From assembly GCA_947311845.1 (NCBI GenBank), contig CAMZMU010000089.1, forward strand, positions 17,984,336-18,048,335: DNA of 64,000 bases, in the 5' to 3' direction. Each line of letters starts with the position of its first letter. The first letter of the stretch is position 1. Shown here one piece after another: positions 53,729 through 64,000 of this stretch. The stretch is from Poa pratensis (taxonomy: Eukaryota; Streptophyta; Magnoliopsida; Poales; Poaceae). The notes beneath the pieces were generated by a model. That model ran no database searches and was not told where the DNA came from. It worked only from the letters and a program-made list of their open reading frames with translations. The translations under genes and the position numbers were made by a program.

Positions 53729-54453
53729 ATGGGTTTTCTGTTTGATTATACACCTGAGGAACTTGCAACATTTACACTTGAGGAACTTGAAATATTACAA
53801 GAAGCTGATGATTTCTTTTCTCGAGCAGATGCTATTAAACGTAAAAAGTTAACTCTTGCTGCCATGGAAAGAACTAATATTTTGCAGGAAGAAGAGGACA
53901 AAAACCTAAGCTTGGGGATGCCCATGCAATCTCAAGAAGATGCTGAAAAAGAACAACTGGAGAATGAAGAGTTGGATCTCCCAACTTCACCATCAACATA
54001 TGATAGTAACACTCAAACTCAAAAACCTTTTGCAGTAAACTTATTGATAATAATGAGGAGTGTTGCTTAAATGTGCTATATGATAATGCTTTAGATGATG
54101 GTCCTATGCTTATTGATAATCCTACATGTTTGGAAGTTACTATATTATGTGAGGATAAAAATGATATACTTGCTGCTCATGATAGTACTCTTACTCATGA
54201 GAGTCCTGCTATGTTCTTGAATTCTCCTAACTACACCATAGAGGAGAAATTTGCTTATGTTGAGAAATACTTATGTGGTTTGCAATTATCTTTAGTTCCA
54301 AATCTTTGTTGCAACCATGATATTAAACTTGATATTGATCTTAACAACTATTTTGAAAGAGGGAAGCATGCTAATAAACTCCAAAATAAATTTAATGACT
54401 CTCTTTATGTTCCCAAATTATCTAAGTTGGAAGATTCTATTGGTTATGATTAA
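53729..54453 (+). pseudogene. Frameshifted ORF of the second nested element, unknown function
   Basis: From the ATG at 53729 (MGFLFDYTPEELATF) a frame runs to a stop at 54068-54070. A neighbouring frame, open from about 54022 through 54453, continues the same style of sequence (YDNALDDGPMLIDN, YTIEEKFAYVEKYLCGLQLS), so one ORF of about 240 codons was split by a single-base change near the A-run at 54021-54025. The protein is acidic and helix-rich (EELATFTLEELEILQEADDF) and matches no gag, protease, RT or integrase motif that I know. It is the only sizeable sense ORF of the element apart from a 154-codon frame at 55208-55672 without recognised features. Confidence 0.55.
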
Positions 54454-57152
54454 TACACTTCTACTACTTGCAACTATTATGAAAGAGGAGTGATAAGAAC
54501 CCTCTTTATGCTACTAATAATTATGGGCTGCAAGTAAATATTGTTAATATGCATTGGAAAACTTATATTCATTGTGATTCATTCATATACAAAATGCCAA
54601 TGCATAGAAGAAGTTAGACTTCGTTGTTATTACTTTGTGTTTTGTTTCTCTCTCACCATTTTCAACTTGACTATTATTTCATTGGTTTGAGAGCAACATG
54701 GGACCCTGGTATAATGCATGGAACACTTCCCAAGGAAGAGGGGAACAACATTCAAGCTCCTCATGAGCTTCATCTTCGCTGAACAAAAGTAAGAAGCCTA
54801 GCTATATGGCTATAAAGAAAGCGCTTTGCGGGAGGCAACCCGGTTATTTTTGTGTGTGATTTTTCTTTGTGTCCTCTTGCTGTAACAAGAGACTTTGTGT
54901 CTAGTTTAGTTTCTGGAGTTTTAATAAAGTGCCAAGTTTTACCCATTTTGGTCTTGAAAAGTTGCTTATGAGTTCGGAGATTTTATTCCTGCACGAGTCA
55001 GTGCACGGTATGATTTTTAATTCTTATTCTGTAACTCCGAATGAGCTCATATTTGAACTGTAGTTGCAACTTTTCATCCTCTGTATGCATGAATTTTTCG
55101 GAATTTTTCGAGAAAGTTTGGTAGGGTAGAAAAATACGTTTTGCTGCTGCTGTTTTTCTGGACAGATTCTGTCCCATTTTGTTTGATGCATGCTTTGAGC
55201 TTTTAAGTTGAATCTTTTTGATCCAATTGAGTTTATGAGTAGGCATACAACATTATACACTTTCTGGACATCTCATATGAATTTTTGTTCAAGGATTATA
55301 TGCAGCAAGAAACCTATTTGTTTATCACTATTAATGCACCCCACAGAAAAGAAATGGGAGAAACGGTGTTTTGAAGTTTTTTCACAGGGATTGGAGGAGA
55401 TGCACCAAGAGCTATCCAAGGATGGTGAAGACCATAAGCTTGGGGATGTGAAGACAACCCCGCTGGACCTACACACTCTCGGTTTGCACACGTCCAACTT
55501 CTGTTTTTCGATCGAAACACTTTATCGCATAAACTTGGAGCGTCTTTTGTTTTGTTTTGGTTTGATTGTTTTGAGAGACCACCACACTATCATTTATATA
55601 TGGGAGAGCTACTGGAAATATGGGTTGAAATATGTTGGATGCTTTTATAAGATTGGGAAAAGGGATGTTTGAGTTGATTTTTAATGATACATATAGTTGC
55701 ATGATTCATGAGCTTGTTTATGAGTAATAGTTTGCAAATCCTTTTTGAAGAGCTATCACTTATTCATGTTTTGGTGCTGATTGTTATTTTACTTGGTTTA
55801 ACATGGATTAGTTAGTTCTATGGACACTCATGCATGCATCTAGATGGTCAACTTTCTCCCTTTTGCTAGCCCAAACATTCCAACAAGTCAAAACTTGTTT
55901 CCAACACCTTCAACCAAAGTTATTCCAGTGAGTCCACCATATCTACCTACTAGCTATATGCTATTCCGAGTATGTTCATCATGATATTTGTGTTATCTAT
56001 ACCTCTGAATGAAAATGATTATGTTATTGATTGCCATGGGAAAAGTTGGTTATATAGCTCTCACGAACTTGATGCACATTTTACTATCATTGCAATAAAT
56101 AAAACATGACCCATTGTGATTAAGATTATGATGCTAGTGGCTTGATAAATGTTCGAGGTTGGGAGTTAGCCCATATGTGCTGTCACATGCAAAGCTTTCA
56201 ACATGCTCCATCTCATTTAGTTGATATCATGTACTTTTGTTTATGGATGCCTATCATGGTGAAATGAGGTGGAAATGAGTAGTTTAAATGAGTTTGTATA
56301 AATGGTTAGAGAGACGCCTGGGCCGCTAATCTAAGCCATGCATCATTCATGGTGGAAATTTACTTACATGCTATGGTGAACCGTCTGTGATACACCTTAT
56401 AATAAATAGCTATTCCAATGGTAAATAAAAAGGGTGTTGAGTTGTTCATCTTGTTTGTTTGTCTTGTCATTTTGATATGGGCTTGTTCCATATCCTGGGA
56501 CAAGAGGTACCCCAGTTGACGCTCTTGATGATACTATTATTACTTACAATGATATATAACTTGAACTTGCTTTGTTTCCTAAGTTGAGTAATCATGGTGT
56601 AGGTACTTGTATTCAAGGGGCATGAGACACCTAACCTTTACTTTGTCAAGCACACTACTCATATTTGCTCTCACATTAAACTATAATCATTCAAGATGCT
56701 ATGATAGGGGAATGAGAGCTTGACACCAAGTATTACCACATTGCAATCATTAACTTAAGTAGAAAGTTTGGAGGTTAGATGAAACTTATGCATGCTTTAC
56801 CTCTACTCACTTATACATCTTTCCAAAGTGTCCACCTATCATATTCAGATTTTCATCATCACTCTATGACCAATGTAGGATGTCCATACTTATCATTATG
56901 CATACATGTGGTCCATACTACTATCTGTTATGTTACACTTTGTGAACTATCATTGAACATCCTTGCATTGAATACTTGATATCACTTCATAAACTATCTT
57001 GCATATTGCTACTCCTTTTAAGAATGAATCATTTGACTCTATGTAGCAATAGTAATCATCTTTGATATCCATTGTTAGTATTAAAATGCAAAGTCCATGT
57101 TAGTTTTATCACCTTCATACTCGGGACGAGCATGGGTTAAGCTTGGGGATGT
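54454..57152 (+). mobile_element. 3' non-coding interior of the second element (no pol)
   Basis: About 2.7 kb without RT, RNase H or integrase. The motif gctttgcgggaggcaacccg at about 54822 matches the position seen after the protease-like ORF of the first element (about 652). The purine tract aagcttggggatgt (57139-57152) directly precedes the 3' LTR. The element therefore resembles a LARD-type non-autonomous gypsy derivative. Confidence 0.75.
57139..57152 (+). other. Polypurine tract of the second element
   Basis: aagcttggggatgt, directly before the TGATGCATG start of the 3' LTR. Confidence 0.7.
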
Positions 57153-58255
57153 TGATGCATGTAAAATGCATACATGAACTTTGCATTATTTTACTTATAT
57201 TCCAATCATATTTGCATCATATAAGGGTTATATCAATGTTTTATAATGATTTTGGGAATATTTCATAGTTTTCCCATTTATTTGGAATTAACCCTGTTTT
57301 CCAGAAAACGTCTTTTTTAGTGTTTCAGACTTTCCGGGAGCTTCGGGACTCCAAAAAGGGCAAGGCCAAAGAGCACGGTTCAGAATTTTCGAGACGAACG
57401 CAATGGGCTAAAATGAAGACCAGAAGCCCAACCAGCTGGAAATGAGAGGGCCCCACGCGGCCTAAAATCTTGGCCGCGTGGGCCTACCTATTTTGGGCCT
57501 CGGAGCTCCGCCGCCGTCGATCTTTGCTCCACCGACCTAGTCGTGACCTAAAAACGCCTATAAAAATTGTCCCCGACGTTCTCTGGAAGGGGGCGGCGGA
57601 GAAACACAAAACCACGAAACAGAGAGTCAGAAGGCTGCCGCCGGAGAAGATCGGAGGGGGGAAACGCCGCCGGAATCAACTCCGGAGGGCTCCACCCCCC
57701 TCCGGCGTGTTCATCATCAACATCTACAGCAAGATCTTCTCCACCATCATCACCATGATGAAAGGGGAGTAGTCCACCCCCTGGATTTGGGTTTGTGGTG
57801 GTAACTTATGTATCTCTCCTCTCTTTGAGCTTCACTAATTAGTACCGTATAAGCTGCTGAACATGATTACGGTCATCTATGTAATACCTTTGTGGTGAAT
57901 ATTGTGGTATGAGATGATTTGTTATGCATTTACTGTTGTGTTGGAACTTTTATGACTTGTCATGCTTTGATAGAATATTGTTCTTTAAGAAGTATGATGT
58001 ATGTGGGTACGGGATTGCCGATGTGACACGGCATAGGTATTGAGTGACACGGTACCGCCCAACATCCTTTATCCGGGGTAAAAAGAAAGAGTATGATGTG
58101 GGGGTGAGAGCAACCACGCTAGCCTTACGAGGGTGACCTAGCAACACAAATGAGTATTTCTTTCAACTATGTGTTTTAGGACATATAGCCGTTATAAAAG
58201 CTACCATTAAAACATGACAATTGTGTGTACTTTATCTATAACATGATAATCACAG
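57153..58255 (+). repeat. 3' LTR of the second element, first part
   Basis: Matches 52094-53198 until cacag(t), where the third element begins. The rest of this LTR resumes at 63770. Confidence 0.9.
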
Positions 58256-61200
58256 TGTAATAGCCCCACTCTTGGTACTGTAAAATTTGAACCAAATTTT
58301 CACTTTTGCTTCTTATTCATGCATCATGGCATCCATTGTTTCAGTGTCAAGTTGAAATCAAGTGATAAAAACAAATCGAAACAAATGGAAACAAGGGCAC
58401 CAAATCAAATTCAATCCTTGTAATTCAAATGTGCTTGTTCTTGGCAAACACAAATACAAATGCCAATCCATATTTGTCAAGGAAGTTCCAAGGGTTCAAG
58501 ATTTAATACTTTGGACTGGTTCAAAAATTCAAAAGTAAATTCATTTTAGTTTTACCAAAAATGCCATAAACAAACCCTATGAACAAAAGTGAGGCAAAAC
58601 TTTTTATTTTGCCAAACCAATTTTTGGGGTGCTTCTAAATGATATTGGGAGGCTACTTGAATTTTTCTCAAATTTTTATAAATTGTGTAAGTGCCTCAAT
58701 TAAATGGTGGAAATGCTACTGGAATTAAAAGAATCAGAGAAAGGTGAGAAACCAGAAAAAGGCAGGGGGTTCTTTGCAAAAACATCGTCTCCCTCCTGTA
58801 GCGACCGCGCGTCCGAGCCGCACCCGCCGCGCGCCATGGCGACACGGCGATGCCGGGGCCCCCTCCCTGCGCCTCGACGCGCTTAAAGGAGCAGCCAGGC
58901 CCCCCGTGCTCCGTGCTCGACACCACTCCTCTGCCCTCCCTCTCCCCTCTCCTCCGCGCGCCATGGCCGAACCCTAGCTAGCTGCCGCCGCGCATCGCCG
59001 ACGTTCGGGAGCTCCCCGAGCCAATCCAGGACCGCCAGAAGCACCGCCGCGTCCGCCTCTACTTCCCCGCACGAGGAATCGAAGAGGGGAGCCCGGGATT
59101 GCCGCCTTCTTGCTCGTCTTCCTCCACTCCGGCCGCCGCACGTCGTGGAAGATCGCCGCCGTCTCCGTCCACCTCTGCACCAACGGATCGCACCCACGCG
59201 TCGAGGGTGAGCAGAGCAACCTCCTGGACATCTCCGTCCTCTTTTTCGTGCTCTGGTTTCGCCGTGACGTTGTAGCTCGCCGCGGGTCGCCGTCGTGCGC
59301 GTCGCTCCGGCGACCATTAGCTAGCGGCGCCGCCGTACTCGTGTTCCCCGTGCCCGTGCGAGTCCGTAGCCGCGCGTAGTTCTTCCCCTCGTGCCGTAGA
59401 TCGACGCATCCGTGCGCGTCGCCGGCGTTCTGCCGCGCCGCCGTCGCAGTCAAACTGGCCGCTGGGCCCGCGCTTGCTCGCGTGGCTGCCACCGTGGCAC
59501 TGGGCCCCCATGTCAGCGGCTGAGGCTAGCCCAGCCTCGGTGAAAAACGTTTCGGCGTTTCTCTCTGTTTTAAAGAAAAGGAAGAAAACAGAATTGCAGT
59601 CCAAATGTTTAATTCTAAAATCAATAACAAATTGAAAAATGCTCCAAATAGGGTGATTCAAAGTTCCACATGTTCAGCAAAGTGTGCTCTACATGTTCAT
59701 GTCATTTTTGGCACATGTTAACATAAAATAAATTGCCTTTTTAAATTAATTACAGGAATTGCAGAGGAAAATCACCTGTTCAAAATTCATAACTTTAGCT
59801 CTGAAATTCCAAATTGAGCAAATAAGGTGTCTAAAAATTGGTCTTGACAACCTTTACACATCCATATTTTATTTGGACTTAATTGAGCAATTTAAATCCT
59901 CTGTATGTTGAAAATACTAAAAATGGCAGTACTGAAATGCAACTTTAGAAATTCATGATTAATTCAATAGTATTCCAAAAATGATGTTGTATGGCTATAA
60001 ATGTTCAGCAAACCAATACCCATTCAGTAGCATCATTTACATGCATGTTTACATGAATTCATAGCACAGGAAAGCATTAAAACCAAATATGGGACTTTCT
60101 TCTCCCTTGTCAATTTAATTATTTTGCACCCCATTTAAATTGATACATTGGGTATAATAATTTCAGTGCATCAAACTTGTCATGTCATCATGTGTATGTG
60201 CATTGCATTTGGTTTGCTGAGTGATATTTGATTGTGTTCTTTCCGGTGTTCTTATGCATCGATAGATCAAGCAGTCGGGGTTTCTCCACAATACCCTGAC
60301 GACCCGTATTACCAGCCCGTTGAACAAGGCAAGCGTAATCCCCCCTCTGAGCATGTCTCCTATGTTTTCCGCAGATATTTTCTCCACTATAATATTGCAT
60401 GCGGTTCCAAATGTCAATTTGGTTGGATTAGAGTATCCTATTAGATGCATTATGTTTTCCGATGCCATTACCTGTTTCCCTCCTAATATCCATAGGATTG
60501 TTGTGTTGGCCTGAGTTAATTATATCCGCTATGTTTATGCTTAGTGAAATGCTTAGTCGTCCGGTGGATATGTTATTGTTGGAACTGTGGTGGAATGTTC
60601 GGATGATGGTGGAAATTTGTGGTGACATATAATAACATGTTTAAAGGCGGGGATGAGAGGCCACATGGAATGTGGTGGGTTGTCTCGTTCTCGCCGCCTA
60701 AGTGCGAGTTCTCCCCTTCGAGCCAAGACCGAGCGTGCACCCATGCGTGAGGCCTATGCAATTGCAGGAACCCTCATAGACTAAATAACTCGGGCGGGGC
60801 TAGCCAGGGTCCTCTAGTTCGGCTTCCATTTGCGCGTGCGTGATGATGGTGGTTGAAATGGATGAGGATGGTGGTGTTAGGAAAATAAGTGGCCGTGGGG
60901 CAGGGTGTTGAGGCACTGCGTGCCCTGCCGCCACTGATGATCCTGGAAAGTCCTTAACGAGGGAGAAGTCGACGCCGCTCCCACCCAGCCGGCTTTCCAT
61001 GGAAGAGAGCTAATGCGTAGGCAATGGGCCGGACGGTACGCGTGGTAAACATTGTACACCCCTGCAGGGTAAATCTTTTCGAAAAGCCGTGTCCACGGTT
61101 AAGGACAACTTGGTGCCGGATTCAGAGACCATAGAAACTTGAACGGAATGATTAAAACCTGAGTACTAAAGGTACTAACAAGAATGCAAGGTTGACTTCC

Positions 61201-61933
61201 TCGAGGGTGATTCGGGGAGGTGCCTTTGTAGACAGGTGAAGTGGTTGATGATGAGAAGTGATCAAGAAAAGAGTTACTTCTTACCTTTTGAAAATACTCT
61301 GATAGTCGATGCCATGAGTATGTTTTCATAAATAAAATCAGCTTTATGCAAAACAGCCATAAAACCTTGAAAGCCTCATCGAGCTAAAGCTCTATATTTA
61401 ATCTTGCGAGTTCGTCGAACTCAACGTCGTTTGCTTGTTTCAGAGGAGGACTTCACCGACCTCGAAGGTGGGTTCTTTGTGGACGTCGACGAGTAGTCTG
61501 GGGTTCCCAGGTGGCAGCTTGGGACATCTCCGGACAGCTGGCGCTGGAATGTTTATCTGTAGGCCTCTTAGGCCATAATTTGGATCTTGTTGTTTAGAAC
61601 AACTTAATTCGCTTCCGCATGATGTACTGTTGGGTCTGTGACCTCTGGTTGTAATATTTGCTATCTTTCTCTATTATAAGAGTTGAACTATATGCTTTGA
61701 GTCGTAGAGTCTGTGATGTGCCAGTTGTTCCACAAGTCTTGATCTCTCTATTATGCATTGAGGGTTGTGCCTGTGTTAAGGCATCAATCGGGGTGTTGCG
61801 TTGCCGATGATCCATTCCGAGCAACGCCTGCCAAAGGTTTTGGCCGGGGATTGGTAAACCCGTAACCTCCGGTTGTATCGCTTAACCGGTGACACACAGC
61901 ATCACTGTATAGCAGTCGGGTCGGGGCGCCACA
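58256..61933 (+). repeat. 5' LTR of the third element (about 3.68 kb)
   Basis: Begins TGTAATAGCCCCACTC and ends GGGGCGCCACA, three bases before a PBS. It includes a GC-rich part (58740-59520) with overlapping frames that are probably not genes. The partner LTR is missing, so the left limit rests on comparison with the interrupted LTR. Confidence 0.85.
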
Positions 61934-61936
61934 AGT

Positions 61937-61948
61937 TGGTATCAGAGC
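61937..61948 (+). other. Primer-binding site, initiator tRNA-Met
   Basis: tggtatcagagc is complementary to the 3' end of plant initiator tRNA-Met. It follows the LTR after three bases. Confidence 0.85.
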
Positions 61949-62502
61949 AGTACTGCCTGTAGGAAACCCTTCTACTGGTCGATGTTGAGTCTAGTGTTTG
62001 TGAAAATATTTTTAACCTAAAAATGAGTTGTGAAAACCATCTTAGGATTCTTTTTACTCCTTATCTGGTTACCCTCTAATCTCGGAGCAATCTTATCTCG
62101 ATTTGAGTTTAAAGGTTTTACTCCTCGTCTGTTACTTCAAAATGATTAGAAACGGGGTTGGGTTCGACCTTTAGTGTTATGTGTCACGTTGCTCCCGCTG
62201 CGTTGTAATCCCAAATCAACTCAGATGTTTCTACCGAATCTAATCATTTGCTCCTTTCTTTGGGTTTTAACCCACGGACTTGAACATAAGGTCCCGGATT
62301 GTGTCAACTAGAGTGTGTTAAGTTGTGATTTCTTAACTCTCACTAGTAGCACATGATGCTGATCTTTGACCCAAGTTCTATCTTGTTGACTTCCTTCTCG
62401 CAAAGTATTATCGTCCCTAGTCTGTGTACTTGTTTAGACGCTAATGCTATTGTTCGACTATTCGGAGAAAGATACTAACTGTGTCATTGTCAAATCTCCA
62501 GA

Positions 62503-63549
62503 ATGGCTCGAGGAGGTCGTGGAGGCCGTGGTGGTCGCGGTAACCACAATGATGATGAGGATGATCTGCCGCCACCACCCTCGATGGCTGAGGTCTTGAT
62601 GGCCATTGAGGAGAACCGTGGGCGCAATGAGCGCTTGCTTGAGCAGTTGGTGCAGCAGAATGCACTGAGGAATGGCTGCAACACTCTCACTGAGTTCCTG
62701 CGCTCGCAGCCACCCACCTTTGCTGATGCTAAGGAGCCACTGGAAGCTGATGATTGGCTTCGTGCTCTGGAGCGCAAGTTCTCCGCGCTGCATCTCCCAG
62801 TGGCTGAACAAGTCAACTTCGCCACCTACCTCTTGGTTGGTGCAGCTGGCTGTTGGTGGGAAAGCCATGTGGCTTTGTTCCCTGCCAACCATGTCTTCAC
62901 TTGGGCTGATTTCCGCACTGCTTTCCGTGCGGAGTACATTCCCCAGCCGATCATGGATTTAAAGAGGAGGGAGTTCCTGGATCTGCAACAGGGACGTATG
63001 GACCTCCGCGCTTATGGTTGTCAGTTCAACCATCTCTCTCGTTACGCCCCTCGGGACGTGACCAATGATGCCGACAAGCAGGAGTTGTTCCGCAAGGGTC
63101 TTACGCCGCGGCTCCGCTATGAGTTGCTGCCCTTCAAGTTCCAGAACTACCAGGAGTTGTTCAACCAGGCTCTTACTCTTGAGCAGGGAAGGAAGGAATT
63201 CGAGGTTTCCAAGAGGTCCGCACAAGGGGACCACCCGAGTTCCTCTGCTATTGGGAACAAGAAGCGCAAGGTTTTCGTGCCCTACAGCGCTGTGCCGCGT
63301 GCTCCATTCATGCCTAGGGCCGCGGGATACAGGCCACCACCTCCGCGCCCCACTACTTCGACACTTGGGGTAGGCGGAAGTGGGTACCGTCCTATGCTAC
63401 CTGCTCCACCTGGACTCACCTGCTACACCTGTGGCCAGGCTGGCCACTACTCCAGGGAGTGCCCCCAGAAGGACCTATCACGGGGACACCTGCACGAGCC
63501 CCTGCCACTCCAGCTGGGAAGGCTGGACCTATTGTGCGTGGTCGCCTGA
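62503..63549 (+). CDS. Gag of the third element, frameshifted at its end
   Basis: Gag forms the particle and packages RNA. From the ATG at 62503 (MARGGRGGRGGRG) the frame runs 348 codons. A basic RG-rich start is followed by a coiled, acidic segment (MAEVLMAIEENRGRNERLLE), the retrotransposon gag core (about 75-235: ADDWLRALERKFSALHL, WWESHVALFPANHVFTWADF, FLDLQQGRMDLRAYGCQF, FRKGLTPRLRYEL), a basic linker and a zinc knuckle CYTCGQAGHYSREC at 307-320. Shortly after the knuckle, near 63470, a one-base shift sends the frame to an early stop (63547-63549). The expected gag-pol continuation is in the neighbouring frame. Codons are GC-rich. Confidence 0.9.
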   Translation: MARGGRGGRGGRGNHNDDEDDLPPPPSMAEVLMAIEENRGRNERLLEQLVQQNALRNGCNTLTEFLRSQPPTFADAKEPLEADDWLRALERKFSALHLPVAEQVNFATYLLVGAAGCWWESHVALFPANHVFTWADFRTAFRAEYIPQPIMDLKRREFLDLQQGRMDLRAYGCQFNHLSRYAPRDVTNDADKQELFRKGLTPRLRYELLPFKFQNYQELFNQALTLEQGRKEFEVSKRSAQGDHPSSSAIGNKKRKVFVPYSAVPRAPFMPRAAGYRPPPPRPTTSTLGVGGSGYRPMLPAPPGLTCYTCGQAGHYSRECPQKDLSRGHLHEPLPLQLGRLDLLCVVA

Positions 63550-63769
63550 ACCACGTCTCTGCTGAAGAAGCTGAAGAGGACCCCGGCGTTCTCATGGGTG
63601 AGTTACGAATCAACGGCAATTCAGCTACAGTTTTGTTTGATTCTGGAGCATCGCATTCATTCATATCCATAGCTTTTGCAAAAGATCACAAAATACCGTT
63701 TGAGAAAATGAGTCATCCCTTGGTGATCGCCATTCCTGGCTCCAAATGGCAAACCGATGGGGTTACTCC
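63471..63769 (+). pseudogene. Start of the protease domain of the third element, truncated
   Basis: In the frame next to gag, the linker (GPITGTPARAPATPAGKAG) leads into an aspartic protease with an intact active-site triplet (VLFDSGASHSFIS). After VIAIPGSKWQTDGV the reading meets the junction at 63769/63770 and runs into LTR sequence of another element, stopping at 63801-63803. No RT or integrase follows. Confidence 0.85.
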
Positions 63770-64000
63770 TGAACCCATGAACCCATGTCCATTGTTCCTA
63801 TAAGAAACTCACACTTGAGCTTGTCCTCTTGCTGCATAGAGGATTGGGCTTTCTCTCTCTTTGAGAGCTTTTGCTTGCTACCATTTGTCTTGTCCTCTTG
63901 CATTGAAGAGGATTGGGACACTTTCTTGCTTGGTTACTTCCATCCATCAACCACCTTGTTCTCCAAACTTGTTTAGTGCATAATCAACTAAAACTTGTGA
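63770..64000 (+). repeat. 3' LTR of the second element, second part (continues beyond the window)
   Basis: Starts tgaacccatgaacccatgtc and matches 53221 onward. Compared with the intact 5' LTR, 22 bp (equivalent to 53199-53220) are missing between the two parts. The LTR should end about 105 bp past the window. Confidence 0.9.

Larger units (their letters stand above)
58256..63769 (+). mobile_element. Third nested element: long-LTR gypsy (chromovirus, Tekay/Del-like), 3'-truncated
   Basis: It has a 5' LTR (58256-61933), an initiator-Met PBS, a gag frame and the first part of the protease. It then stops at 63769, where the interrupted LTR of the second element resumes. The rest of pol and the 3' LTR are absent. 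The LTR length of about 3.7 kb and the gag type fit the Tekay/Del lineage, inferred from family knowledge. Confidence 0.85.

Noticed and set aside
55208..55672. 154-codon ORF in the second nested element as a real gene
   Set aside because: No good composition or domain; it lies in the 3' non-coding part that holds a PPT-like motif (55436). Mentioned only as an open frame.

Overview
The window is plant nuclear DNA from a large, repeat-rich grass genome. The evidence points to Triticeae (wheat, Aegilops, barley or rye): gypsy LTRs starting TGATACGTCT, PBSs matching plant tRNA-Asp, Stowaway MITEs with CTCCCTCCGT termini, GC-rich monocot exons, and few genes separated by tens of kb of nested transposons. 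Species cannot be fixed from the sequence alone.

Left part (1-24.4 kb): the 3' part of a gypsy-type element ends in an LTR at 3186-4762. A decayed partial copy of a PP2C phosphatase gene (6.2-7.6 kb) follows, then an almost full-length LINE (7.6-13.4 kb), then the apparently intact parental PP2C gene (14106-16098, minus, 8 exons worked out here). Next come nested Stowaway MITEs, a decayed LINE remnant (18.3-19.8 kb, minus), and a 3.2-kb element flanked by 10-bp direct repeats (20163-23369). That element carries a hierarchical tandem array: 21-bp monomers organised in 274-bp units. A short intronless RRM gene resembling CstF64/CSTF2, with a frameshift, lies at 23752-24398.

Middle part (24.4-49.8 kb): a tRNA-type SINE with a perfect 16-bp target-site duplication (TSD), a two-exon EDR2 C-terminal-domain (DUF1336) gene (27605-28695, minus), several MITEs, two poly(A)-ended retroposons with TSDs (34.7-36.3 and 39.2-40.0 kb), and an intergenic tandem duplication (39-42 kb) whose copies carry different insertions. 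The single-exon exocyst gene EXO70 (43433-45466, plus) is followed by tandemly duplicated 3' flanking DNA and a TIR element of about 1 kb.

Right part (49.87-64 kb): a stack of three nested LTR retrotransposons. The outer element belongs to the family of the LTR at 3186. It is split by a second element without visible pol, and the 3' LTR of that one is split by a long-LTR gypsy element that is itself truncated after the start of its protease. A TATA box and leader-like sequence sit directly in front of the outer LTR, so a gene here may have been separated from its promoter.

The host genes (PP2C, CstF64-like, EDR2-like, EXO70) are unrelated housekeeping, signalling or trafficking genes and do not form a pathway. 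The most unusual structures are the 21-bp/274-bp array, the PP2C duplication with a LINE at its junction, and the retroposon with a paralogous empty site. No tRNA or rRNA gene and no CRISPR array was seen.
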